DNA of 64,000 nucleotides from Adiantum capillus-veneris (Eukaryota; Streptophyta; Polypodiopsida; Polypodiales; Pteridaceae), in assembly GCA_014529385.2 (NCBI GenBank), contig CM043956.1, positions 87,781,721 to 87,845,720 on the forward strand. Reading direction: 5' to 3'. Shown one piece after another: positions 22,131 through 31,941 of the stretch (positions are counted from its first letter, which is position 1; each line of letters starts with the position of its first letter). The notes beneath the pieces were generated by a model that had not been told where the DNA came from, did not search any database, and saw only the letters and a program-made list of their open reading frames with translations. The position numbers were made by a program, and so were the translations under genes.

Positions 22131-23440
22131 TTATCCAATTTTCTCAAGGGGTTTCGAGATGTTTTTATTGACGACATCCCTTGTGAGCTACCTCCTAAAC
22201 GAGGTAATGATGACCATGCAATTGAACTTCTTCCAGGAAGCTCACCGCCTAACAAACCTCCTTATAGAGTTTCTCAAGCTCAACAAGAGGAGATTATGCG
22301 GCAAGTGCATGAGTTAGGGCTTAGCTCATCTCCATTTTGCTCACCTGTGCTATTAGTGCAAAAGAAAGACGGCACATATCGTATGTGTGTCGACTATAGA
22401 GCACTAAATAGGATCACTATCAAGAATAGGTTTCCCGTTCCACGGGTAAAAGACCTATTTCATAAGCTACAAGGATCGACCTACTTCAGTAGGATTGACC
22501 TAAAAAGTGGCTATCATCAAATAAGGATAGTTGATCAAGACATTGTAAAGACCGCATTTTGCACCACATTTGGTCTTTACGAATAAATTGTCATGCCTTT
22601 TGGCTTGACCAATGCACCAGCCACATTCAACCGCTTGATGGAGAAGCTGTTCAGGCCTCATCGAACCTTCACTAGAGTGTTCTTTGATGATATTATCATC
22701 TACTCTAATTCATTAGACGAACACAAGCAACACCTCCAGGTAATATTTCAAGTTTTAAGAGAGAATAAACTTTATGTTAATCGAAAGAAAAGTGAATTTT
22801 TCTTGCAAGAGATTCAGTATTTAGGTCACATTATCTCTCAAGATGGCATCCAAATGGATCCCTCCAAGTTAGAGGTAATAAAAGGATGGCCTAAACCAAG
22901 GAATCTTCATGAACTAAGAAGCTTTATAGGTATGTGTGCATACTATAGACGCTTCATAGAAAAGTTCTCACAAATTGAGGGACCATTACATGACCTAACA
23001 AAGAAAAGCGTTAGGTATACATGGTCTGCTAAGGAGAACAATGCTTTTGAAAAGCTTATCTCTCAACCTGTGCTTACACTACCGGATCTCTCAAAACCAT
23101 TTGAGGTCCAATGTGATGCTTGTGGTGATTGCCTTGGAGCTGTTTTGCTTCAAGAAGGACACTCCATAGGCTATGAGAGTCGAAGGCTCGACCCTGTTGA
23201 GCAAGCTCTAGGCATATACGAAAAGGAACTCCTTGGAGTTCTACATGCCTTAGACTCATGGAAGCACTTTTTATTGGGGAATCTTTTCATTCTGCGAACG
23301 GATCACCAAAGTCTTAAGTACTTCATGACATAGACCAAGCTCTCCCACAAACAAATGAGGTGGGTAAATTTCCTTTCGCAATTTCATTTTCATATTGCTC
23401 ACATTTCTGGCAAGCATAATCAAGTAGCGGATGCACTCTC
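22131..23440 (+). pseudogene. Gypsy-D reverse transcriptase and RNase H
   Basis: RT blocks in one frame: [68 protein letters not shown], active site VFFDDIIIYS (F-x-D-D intact), LGHIISQDG. RNase H: VQCDACGDCLGAVLLQEG, YEKELLGVLHAL, LRTDHQSLKYFM with its acidic residues. A short in-frame loss (VDKGMVRP in gypsy-E reduced here) lies before SSSPFC. Stops at 22584 (TAA) and 23331 (TAG) break it. Confidence 0.92.
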
Positions 23441-24809
23441 AAGACGACCGAGAGTGAATGCGGTTTCCATAGCAACTCACAATGATCTATCTTCAATGAT
23501 AGATGAGTACGCTATTGATCCCGATTTTAGAGATGTCATTTCAGCCCTTGCATTAGGGAAGAAAGAAGAACCATTTACTTTACAAGATGGTTATCTTCTC
23601 TATGGCAATAGACTATGCGTTACTAACTCACTACGTGAGAAAGTAATGTATGAATCTCAAGCTCCAACTTATGCGGGGCATAGAGGGATTCAGTCTACCT
23701 TAAAGGGAATTGAAACATATTTCTATTGGCCTACCATGAAAGTGAACATACAAGAGTATGTTTCTAAATGTGTGGTATGCCAAAAGAAAAAATTTGATAG
23801 AGGGAAGCAACTTGGATTGATTCAACCCTTGCCAATCCCTAATTCACCATGGGAGAGCATATCCATGGATTTTATCTTTGAATTGCCTAAGTCTATCCAT
23901 GGGAATACCGGAATATGGACGATAGTAGACAGGTTCAGTAAACAAGCTCATTTTATACCTGTCAAAAAGACTATCAAAGCCCATCAAATGGCAACCCTCT
24001 TCATTTGACAAATTTTCAAGTACCATGGCTTGCCAATGTCCATAGTGTTGGATAGAGATCCTAGAATGACCAGTAATTTCTGGAAGGGTCTCTTTGAGAG
24101 TTTAGGGACAAGGATAAACTTCTCTTCGGCCTATCATCCACAAACGGATGGCCAAAGTGAAATAGCTAACCTAACAATTATCGATCTACTAAAAGCCTAT
24201 GTAATGGAAGTAGATCAAAGATCCCAATGGGAGAAGTACTTACCCTTAGTGGAGTATGCTTACAATAACACTGTACATACTTCCACGGGAAAAGCACATT
24301 TTGAGGTAATTGAGGGGAGATCAAAAATTCCCTTGCTACTTAAGGTACATGGGAAGATCTTTGCTGCAGATGAGTATAGCCGAGACCTACAAGAATCTTT
24401 TCAAAAGATTAAGGATGCTATCTCTATCTCACAGTAAAGGCAAAAGGTTGCTGCTGACAAGCACAGAAGAGCCCAAGCCTTTAAAGAAAATGATTGGGTC
24501 TTATTAAAGTTTCCCAAGGCTCGATTAAGGCACACGAAGGGCAAGAATCCTACGGGCCACCAAAAATACTATGCTAAACTAGCAAAAAGGTACTATGGTC
24601 CCTTCCAGATTCTTAGGCCAATCAATGAGATGGCCTATCAACTCAAGTTTCCCAATCATTGGCTCATACACAATGCTTTCCATGTGAGCCTATTAAAGCC
24701 TTACAAAGGAGATCCACCTCAAGAACCAACTATTGAAGACCCACCAAAGATCGAGGACCAAGAGGAGGTGTTGCAGCCTGAGTCCATTCTCGACATGAAG
24801 ACAAGGTAT
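23441..24809 (+). pseudogene. Gypsy-D integrase
   Basis: Zinc-binding N-terminus YAGHRGIQSTLKGIE followed by YFYWPTMK and CVVCQ, core SPWESISMDFIF (Asp), VLDRDPRMTSNFWK (Asp), AYHPQTDGQSEIANL (Glu), and the C-terminal [10 protein letters not shown] and [14 protein letters not shown] block. D-D-E residues are intact. Stops at 24006 (TGA) and 24435 (TAA). Confidence 0.92.
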
Positions 24810-24937
24810 TAAGAGGCGGTAAGACTATCTTATTAAGTTTAAGTATTATCCTTTTGAATATGCTAGATGGGTGCAAGGCATACAATTAAAGGATAACCTA
24901 AACCTTGTCAATGCTTACAATGCTTCCCAAGAGTAAG
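24810..24937 (+). pseudogene. Gypsy-D chromodomain-like tail
   Basis: After the last stop a shifted frame reads YLIKFKYYPFEYARWVQ, similar to the YLVKWKGYP...W core of chromovirus integrase chromodomains, which in active elements direct insertion to modified chromatin. It follows the typical [11 protein letters not shown] linker. A frameshift separates it from integrase. Confidence 0.65.
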
Positions 24938-25278
24938 AAAATGTACAAAATGTTAAAAATGAACAAAGTTTTTGTCTTATAAGACTCTCTTTTTCTTTAT
25001 TGTGCACAAAAATGAAGTAGTATGCATGCTTAGATCAAGTTTGCGGAGACGACGTCTCCCAAACACCAAGTAGAGCTTGTCACTCTACCATGGAAGACTG
25101 ATAGGACTAATGTGTAAACATGCTTGCGGCAGCCTCAGGCTCTCAAGCGCCAAATGGACTAGTCATCCATTGTGGAATGATGTCGTAGGGTAACATAGGG
25201 ATCCTCTACCCGCTAAGAAAAGGACTTATGAATATGCTTTATCTTCTCTACAGCATAGTCGAGGACGACTATGATTTC

Positions 25279-25290
25279 AAAACAGAGGTA
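25279..25290 (+). promoter_or_regulatory. Gypsy-D polypurine tract
   Basis: AAAACAGAGGTA ends one base before the right LTR. It is a weak purine tract but is in the expected place and is preceded by the 'gaggacgac' motif also seen in gypsy-E. Confidence 0.55.
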
Positions 25291-25291
25291 T

Positions 25292-26876
25292 TGTCATAAT
25301 AATCAATATCTAATTCTCCTAAATTATTTTCTCATGTTAAATTGTTCATTTAATATGGGGAAGTGCCCGGGGAGAAAAAGCTAGAATATTGGTTAAGCTA
25401 GCAGACCGGCCACAGTAGGGATCCAAAGGAGGGAAAATAGGGATCCAAAGGGGGGGCCATCTGCAAAAGAGCCATGTGCAAGAATGGGCTAAAAAGACCC
25501 TAAGGTTCAGCCCATTAAGACTTCCAAAATGCTAAGGTTCCAAAATTCAAAGGTTGTGTGCAAAGGTCAACCTTAAGGGAATTGGATGCTTTGTGTGTGA
25601 CCACAAAAGTCTTTGCATATCCCTACATAGGAGGGGGAGAGCCTATCATGTAGGGGATGAGAGTGAAAGCCACACACACACACACAAGCCCCCTTTACAC
25701 AAAGGGAATGAGGGACACATGTCAGCTCGCTAGGCCAGATGCCCACAAGGTGTACCCAATTCCTATTGGATAGCCTTGGAGGTGGACCAATGAGAATTAG
25801 GATAGAGTAAATCTAGTTTAATTAATTTAGAAACACTTTATAAGAGAACCAATGAGAATTAAGTCCTCTAGAAGACTATTGGACACTCTCCCAAGGGGTC
25901 CAATGAGCATTCAGCAGCCCAATAGCTTGCCTGATTCCTATTGGCCAGGAGGCAAAGAGGTCCAATGAGAGTTTAATTGAATTATTAATTTACTTAAAGC
26001 TCTCACGAAAGGGGAAAGGGGGACACATGTCAGAAGGCTATCACTTATGTTGCTTAATAGTCATTGGGTTGACTTGGGGAGGGCCAATGAGGGTTGAGCA
26101 AGAGCAAATAGCAAGAGGGCTGGCCCAAGAGAGAGAGGGGGCTGATTTTTGCAAGGCATTATCACACACACACTCACACAATCTCATGTGTGAAGAAAGA
26201 GAAGACTATCTCTTCCCAAGCTTTAATGGAGAGCTCATCACCTACTCCAAGCTTGTGAGATAGAAGCCTACATCGACACACTCTTGGCATGTGGATGCAA
26301 ATCCAACCAAGAGCCAAGCTTCAATGCATGCTCATCTCCTCTACCATGCTAATTACTAAGCTAAGCTATGCTAATATGAGTGATTATGTGAGGAGATGTA
26401 CATCTTTCTCGTAAGATACTCCTTCTTCCTCTCAATCTACTCTCATGCCCTGCTAGCTCTCACCATCTTCGAAGGTGTGTGAGGTCTTGGGTGTGCAAAC
26501 GGGGATAGTTTATGTTGTGTTTGCTAAGTGTTTTGCTTAGTGCATGAATCTTTCATCTTCATTGCACTAGCTAGTCTTGAAGGAACACAAAGAATTGTAT
26601 TTTACAATGTCTCTCTTGATGGGAGAAACCATAATACAAAGCCTTTTGGAGGGGGGACCGGCTCCATTCAAAGCCGGTCCTCAACTATTGTCAATAGCTT
26701 AATTTCTCTTTCTTTGAAAGTATTGTTGATGCTATCTAACTAGGTGTTATGCCTTTTGTTGCTCTCTCCACCCAAGCACTCTTGTAATTCTCATTAGGAA
26801 TCTATTCTAATGAAATGCCCACTATGTTCATGCTAATTTCCGCTACACATAAGTTTTTAGGCCATTAAATGTTACA
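25292..26876 (+). repeat. Gypsy-D 3' LTR
   Basis: 1,585 bp nearly identical to 18053-19638, with scattered substitutions and a short (CA)n length difference. Stem-loop copy at 26655-26680. Confidence 0.92.
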
Positions 26877-26880
26877 ATCC

Positions 26881-27125
26881 TTTGGAAATTTAGAACGTTG
26901 CATCTTACACAAAATACAGCCTTCACAAACATGTTTGACATGTGCTTCAAGAGGCGGCAAAGAAGCAACCATATCAGATTTATGCAAACGTAGCAAACTA
27001 GCAAAATTCAGATGACCAAAACGTGCATGCCAAAGTTTTGCATCTAAAATAGCCCTTGAATCTGCAACAGCAACAGCAACAGCAACAGCAACGGCACAAA
27101 AGCCCAGATGCAACAATTTCATCAA
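26881..27125 (-). pseudogene. Copia-B pre-integrase domain
   Basis: LWHARFGHLNFASLLRLHKS and CEGCILCKMQRSKFPKD make the copia GAG-pre-integrase zinc region (H-x-H...C-x2-C). A CAACAG hexanucleotide repeat (27064-27095) encodes an Ala-Val run just upstream. The frame ends at the gypsy-D joint and resumes at 18048. Confidence 0.88.
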
Positions 27126-28579
27126 CCAAAACTGAGATCATGAACTGTACATCTGTCATCCTCAAATTTGACTACAAGTGCAAGTCTAGCAAGTGTGGAT
27201 ACGGACAAGAGATTCTTCATGATCCCAGGTACATAAAGTGCATCAAAAAGTGTGAAGGAACTGCCATTAGCAGCAGTGAGCACAATCTTTCCAACTCCCT
27301 GAACTGGATAAGAGGCGTTGTTGGCACAAGTGATTGAATTTCCATGAGGGACAGACTCGAGAGAGGTAAACAATTCACGATGTGAGGTGATGTGCTTTGT
27401 AGCACCACTTTCGAAATACCACACATGTGAATCTACAGCAACTGACAAGCATGCATCATGGACATTAGGATTGTAAGTGCACTCTGCGCTAAAAGCCCAT
27501 TCTACATCAACATCAGCATTATAGTCTCCTTTAACAGAAGACTCAACAATGGCTGCATTTGTAGTGGAACCAGCATTTGCAGTGGAACCACTCTCTTTCT
27601 TCTTAGCCTCTTTGGCCTTCAACTTAGGACACGACTTGATCAAGTGATCATTGGCTTTACAATAATGGAAACGCATCTTCTTTTTGCCCTTATCACCATA
27701 ATTTCCAAACGAATTGCTGCTAGCAGAAGCATTAGGAACAAAATTTTTGCCAATCACAGCAGAACCATAAGAAGTGGCTCCATTGCTGTTACCACCCTTT
27801 CTTTGAGAAGCAATAAAAGCCTGTTCAACTGCACGCTGTCTAGACCTATTTTTTCTGGAAAGTGACTCTTGCAATAGCAATGTGAATAATACATCAAACT
27901 TGAAAACTTCTGGATTTCCTTCGGTCATAAGTCTCCAAGTACTAGCAAAAGTCTGGTAAGAATCTGGTAAGGCATCAAGAGCAGTCTGCACAAGGGAACT
28001 ATCTGAAATAACTTCACCTGCATAAATAAGCTGCTCATTGATATCCTTGACACTAGCAAGGAAAGTGTCCATATCATCTTCCTCATGCATAAACTTCGAC
28101 TCCAGCTCTTTACGTAGCAAAGCAATTTTAGCCTCATTGCGGATTGCATAAAGACCTGCTAGAATATCCCAAGCCTGTTTTGCAAATTTTTCTGAACGAA
28201 TGTGAGGAACAATGGTGCGCTTCACAGACAACGCAATCAATGCATGAGCCTGCGCATCCTTAACATCCCAACGAGCTTGTTGTGTCGTAGGCAAAACAAC
28301 TCTAACAGCAGCAATCCTTGCAGCAAGACCTGCAACATCCTCAACATCGCCTACATCTTCAGAACCAGGACATACATCAATGCCCTGCACAATGTTCCAG
28401 AGACCCTTTGACACAAGAACTTTTTGCATCATATAATCCCACATAGGGTAGTTGTCCCCATCCAACCTATCCTCAGCAGCAAACATCTTGAACACATCTG
28501 TGTTGTTGTTGTCAGCCACGGTAAATGTTGCACCTAATGTGAAAACTGCCCAAAAATAGGAGAAATGGAGCGGGAACAA
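27122..28579 (-). CDS. Copia-B gag and protease, 485-codon frame
   Basis: Gag body: LDGDNYPMWDYMMQKVLVSK, AKQAWDILAGLY, LLRKELESKFMHEEDDMDTF, ALPDSYQTFAS. The zinc knuckle at 304-317 has lost its first Cys (F304-x2-C307-x4-H312-x4-C317). The protease motif is WYFESGATKHIT, with Glu390 in place of the catalytic Asp. The likely original start is the codon at 28519-28517, now GTG before ADNNNTDVFK; the upstream ATG lies in leader sequence. Long and uninterrupted, but probably non-functional. Confidence 0.9.
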   Translation of the reverse strand: MFPLHFSYFWAVFTLGATFTVADNNNTDVFKMFAAEDRLDGDNYPMWDYMMQKVLVSKGLWNIVQGIDVCPGSEDVGDVEDVAGLAARIAAVRVVLPTTQQARWDVKDAQAHALIALSVKRTIVPHIRSEKFAKQAWDILAGLYAIRNEAKIALLRKELESKFMHEEDDMDTFLASVKDINEQLIYAGEVISDSSLVQTALDALPDSYQTFASTWRLMTEGNPEVFKFDVLFTLLLQESLSRKNRSRQRAVEQAFIASQRKGGNSNGATSYGSAVIGKNFVPNASASSNSFGNYGDKGKKKMRFHYCKANDHLIKSCPKLKAKEAKKKESGSTANAGSTTNAAIVESSVKGDYNADVDVEWAFSAECTYNPNVHDACLSVAVDSHVWYFESGATKHITSHRELFTSLESVPHGNSITCANNASYPVQGVGKIVLTAANGSSFTLFDALYVPGIMKNLLSVSTLARLALVVKFEDDRCTVHDLSFG

Positions 28580-28865
28580 CCTGTGCTATATAGCACAAAC
28601 CTTAGAAGACTATAAGGCCCCTGCTATACAGAAAACGGCACTAACAAAAATTTTGCACAAAATGATGAAATAGCCTGTGTAGTACTGCCTGTAGTGGGAA
28701 CGGAGGCCGAAATGAGCCCAAATCAAAATTCTGAGCAGACCGAGCTCTACGAGCTTGCCCAAAAAATTTGTCGACCTACGAATGCTTTCCAAAGCTCACC
28801 GAAATCAAAGAAAGTGAGCAGGCATGCGCTGGAGCAGCTGGCGACTAAGCCCGGGAGGACGTGAC

Positions 28866-28879
28866 CTGCTCTGATACCA
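28866..28879 (-). promoter_or_regulatory. Copia-B primer-binding site (tRNA-iMet)
   Basis: On the minus strand TGGTATCAGAGCAG begins two bases inside the LTR edge, a match to initiator methionine tRNA. It fixes the orientation of copia-B. Confidence 0.93.
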
Positions 28880-28881
28880 AT

Positions 28882-29108
28882 TGTTGGAATTAGGGTCGAA
28901 GAGAAACACACACAGCTTGGAGAAGACGAAGAAAGCTCAAGGCACACAATAGAGAGTATGTTACTTAGTATGCAATGGAAAGATAGATAGCCCTAGAGTG
29001 ATGGGCATATATACAATGCACGGGGGAAAAAACCTCCTAAAGAGGGGAAAAATGCCTCGACGGTCCTAGTGTGTTCTCACACTTCACTACCACATGTATA
29101 TGGTAACA
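28882..29108 (-). repeat. Copia-B 5' LTR (right)
   Basis: 227 bp, same ends and length as 9983-10209, about 11 mismatches by eye. Confidence 0.92.
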
Positions 29109-29113
29109 GAGAT
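29109..29113. repeat. Target site duplication GAGAT (right), copia-B
   Basis: Second copy of GAGAT, followed by the continuation of copia-A gag. Confidence 0.9.
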
Positions 29114-29400
29114 TAGACATCAATCTCTTGATAGTGGTGGACATGGAGATGCATATATGGCAAAGAGGTGGACGTTGTCACAACTGCGATCATTCATAGG
29201 GTCGTAAGGATCACCAGAATTGTAGCAAGAGTCAAGGCCGTGACTTAAGAAATGTAAAATGCTATCATTGTAGTAAGAAAGGCCACTTAAAGAAATATTT
29301 TGGTGTTTTATAATGGGAAAAGGGCAAAGCTATTGTGAAGTATGACACTCCAAAGAGTAGTGTAAGGATAGGGGAGATCAATGTTGTTGAATCTCCACCT
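29114..29400 (+). pseudogene. Copia-A gag, 3' part with zinc knuckle
   Basis: A frame reads GRCHNCDHS and then VKCYHCSKKGHLKKYF, a CCHC knuckle with the last Cys changed to Phe. A degraded upstream C-x2-C copy suggests two knuckles originally. It continues the gag interrupted at 9982. Confidence 0.75.
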
Positions 29401-29439
29401 CCAAAGGTTTTTTTTGACTTGCAACAAATGTGCTTGTTT

Positions 29440-30055
29440 TCACTTTTGATTTGAGTACAAATGCATTATTGGCTCTTGATGAGTGTTATGTAAAAAATTG
29501 GATCATTGATTCAGGTGGAAACTTCCATGCTACTCCCTATAGGTAATGGTTCTCCACATATATTGTTATGAATGGCTCAACCAAGATTGGAGATTCTTAT
29601 AAGATTGATATATGCGGTATGGGAGATGTCAAGTTATACATGATGAATGTCATTGAATTTATGCATCGTGGAGTCAGACATATTCCTAAACTAACTAAGA
29701 GTTTGTCAGTTGATCAACTTGATGCTGTAGGCTGTACTACTATTTTTGGCAATGGTTCTTGGATGGTGTATAAGGTAAATTTGGTTGTCATAAAAGGTCA
29801 AGAGGTAGACCTGCACCTTTTGAGTAGAGTCATAACAAGTGTATCTTCATTGGTTATGGTGCAGATGGAGAGATGGGATATCGCCTCTAGCACCTAGAAT
29901 CTAGAAAGGTTAATCGAAGCTCACAAGTGATATTTAATAATTTTAAAATGCATAGAAAGCTTGTTAAAGAGGCCAAATATCAAAAGGTCAGCTTTGAGGA
30001 TGTAGCCTCCACAAATTTGGGAAAATACTCAGTCTATTTGTGATGTTTCTACCAC
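29440..30055 (+). pseudogene. Copia-A protease joined to integrase tail (integrase core deleted)
   Basis: NWIIDSGGNFHATP is the copia protease with D-S-G kept. It runs through HRGVRHIPKLTKSLSVDQL to about 29815. The next recognisable block, in another frame, is HNKCIFIGYGADGEMGYRL and SSQVIFNNFKMHRKLVKEA, the end of integrase. The pre-integrase and catalytic core of roughly 1 kb are absent. Confidence 0.75.
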
Positions 30056-30149
30056 TAGTAGAGTTTTTGAGAGAGCGTAATCCAACACTCAGATAGTGAG
30101 GATATCTACGTAGGATTGTACTATGTATTAGTCATTGACTGTGATGATC

Positions 30150-30960
30150 CCACTTGCTAGAAAGAGGCTATTCAAATGGAGGATACAGTGAAGTGGGAGT
30201 AGGCTATGAAATCTGAGTGTAACTCAATTCTAGCCAATGAGACTTGGGAATTGACAGAGTTCTCAGAGGGGGGACAGGCATTGCCTTGCAAATGGGTGTA
30301 CAAGAATACGTACACGACAAAATATCCCGAGCGTGAGTATAAGGGTAGATTGGTTGCTAAAGGATTCAAGCAGAAGAAAGGCATAGATTTTGATAAATTC
30401 TTTTTCTCCAGTAGTCAAGATGACTACACTACATCCTGTACTTGGTTTAGTAGCCATTGAGTGGCATGGAACTGGTCCAAATGGATGTGAAGAGGGTGTT
30501 TCTTCATAGGATCTTGAAGAGGATGTCTACATGAAGCAACCATAAGGTTTTGAGATAAATTCTGAGAAGCCAACAAGGGTAGACTTGGTGTGTAGACTTA
30601 AGAAATCTTTCTATGGTCTAAAGCAAGGTTCAAGACAATGGTACATCAAGTTTGATAAGTCCATTCAATCCCAAGGTTATGTACGAAGCCAAAAGGATCA
30701 CTACTTGTACACAAGGAGGTTGAATGATGGTTCCCTCATCATTGTCATCTTGTATATGGATGACATGCTTATAGCTGGGAAGTCTAAAGATGAGATTGCA
30801 CTTCTCAAGGATGTCTTAAGAAAGTAGATTTCCATGAAATATTTGGGTGATGGACATTATTTTCTTGGCATGGGTATCAAGAGAGATTGTAAGCGTGGAA
30901 TATTGAACTACAATAGGGAGAGTATATTCACAAGGTCTTGCAATGTTTTAACATGCAAGG
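30150..30960 (+). pseudogene. Copia-A reverse transcriptase
   Basis: MKSECNSILANETWELTEF, CKWVYKNTY, GRLVAKGFKQKKGIDFDKFF, KKSFYGLKQGSRQWYIKFD and the active site LYMDDMLIAGKS (x-M-D-D, as in Ty1/copia YVDD) are spread over shifted frames between 30206 and 30827; YLGDGHYFLGMGIKRD follows. Confidence 0.85.
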
Positions 30961-31039
30961 GGGGGTAAGCACGAGAACCCCAATGATGCATATGTAAACA
31001 TTAACAAGCATGTTTTCCCTAAATTGGATGCTAAAAAGG

Positions 31040-31700
31040 AAGAGATGGAAAAGGTGCCATATTCTTTGGTAGTTGGCACTCTCATGTTTGCCATGGTTAG
31101 CACGAAACCAAATATTGCATTTGCAGTGGGAGTGGTTAGTAGATATATGGAAAATCTGGGTAGAAGGACTTAGGAAGTAGTGAAACATATCTTGAGATAC
31201 ATCAAGGATTCAACTAGCAAGTGCTGACGCTTTGTGAACAATGATGCATCCATAGTTGGATACACTGATTCAAACTATGTGGGTTGTGTGGAAACTATGA
31301 GATCCGCATCTAGCTACATTTTGTTGTTTGCTAAAGCAACAGTCTCTTTGAGATCATGTCTCCGAAATTGCAGTTTGTCTTCCACCACTGAGGTTGAATA
31401 TGTTGAAGCTTCCAGTGCTAGCAAGCAGATTGTATGGTTATCTTGTCCAGTGGGAGACCTTGGTATGCACCAAACTTCAGTGTTACATTGTGGTATCTCA
31501 TCTAGTGGGAGACCTTGGTATACGCCAGACTCCAGTGTTACATTGTGACAATGAGAGTGTGATTGCATTAGCAAAGAACCTCGTGTTTCATTTTAAGTCA
31601 AAACACATCCTGGTGAGGTATCACTTGAGCGGGGTATTTTTTCTAGCCAACGCATTGAGCTAGCCAAAGTTCACACAGATGACAACCCTGCAAAGTCTCT
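31040..31700 (+). pseudogene. Copia-A RNase H
   Basis: VPYSLVVGTLMFAMV, YTDSNYVGCVETMRSASSYI, SSTTEVEYVEASSASKQIVWL and KSKHILVRYH are copia RNase H blocks with stops between. A 55-bp tandem duplication (31449-31558) repeats the GDLGMHQTSVLHC segment. Confidence 0.82.
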
Positions 31701-31823
31701 TACAAAGATCTTAGCCACAAAGTGGTTCACACATTGCATTGAGATGATAGGGTGAATCATCATAATTCTTCAAAATTGTACAGTTTTCTACCAACATAGG
31801 TCACTTGAGCCACTATGGCCTTC

Positions 31824-31833
31824 AAGTGGGAGA
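31824..31833 (+). promoter_or_regulatory. Copia-A polypurine tract
   Basis: AAGTGGGAGA preceded by 'ggccttc' is the usual end of plant copia elements, with the 3' LTR expected right after it. Confidence 0.55.
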
Positions 31834-31883
31834 TTTTAAGGGTGCATACCATACTAGCCAGGCACCGAGCGCCATCCATCTTT

Positions 31884-31941
31884 CATTAACCTTATCCTTT
31901 AATACATAAAACAATAAGGGGCAGTGGATAGTCATCCACAA
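31884..31941 (+). repeat. 58-bp dispersed repeat, copy 2
   Basis: Matches 8493-8550. Its position about 50 bp past the copia-A purine tract supports the idea that it is part of the copia-A LTR. Confidence 0.55.

Larger units (their letters stand above)
18053..26876 (+). mobile_element. Gypsy-D, chromovirus-type Ty3/gypsy element with complete structure
   Basis: The element spans 8,824 bp, with LTRs of 1,586 and 1,585 bp, a tRNA-iMet primer site, a polypurine tract, and gag-pol in one frame with integrase last and a chromodomain-like tail. About eight internal in-frame stop codons inactivate it. It lies inside the copia-B integrase. The same family appears as gypsy-E and gypsy-F. Confidence 0.93.
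9983..29108 (-). mobile_element. Copia-B, full-length Ty1/copia element carrying two gypsy insertions
   Basis: Two 227-bp LTRs with TG...CA ends, a perfect 5-bp target duplication, a tRNA-iMet primer site next to the right LTR and a purine tract next to the left LTR show a complete minus-strand element. Order from right to left is gag, CCHC, protease, integrase, RT, RNase H, the copia order. It spans 19,126 bp; subtracting gypsy-C and gypsy-D leaves about 5.1 kb. By hand count its LTRs differ at about 11 of 227 positions, so it is not recent. Confidence 0.92.
9422..31833 (+). mobile_element. Copia-A, Ty1/copia remnant, outer host of the nest
   Basis: Gag begins at 9422, is cut at 9982 by copia-B, and resumes after 29113. 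Protease, integrase tail, RT and RNase H remnants follow in order to a purine tract at 31824-31833. Excluding the 19.1-kb insertion, the coding span is about 3.3 kb, short for a full copia element, because the integrase core is missing. Ends are approximate since the LTRs could not be delimited. Confidence 0.75.
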
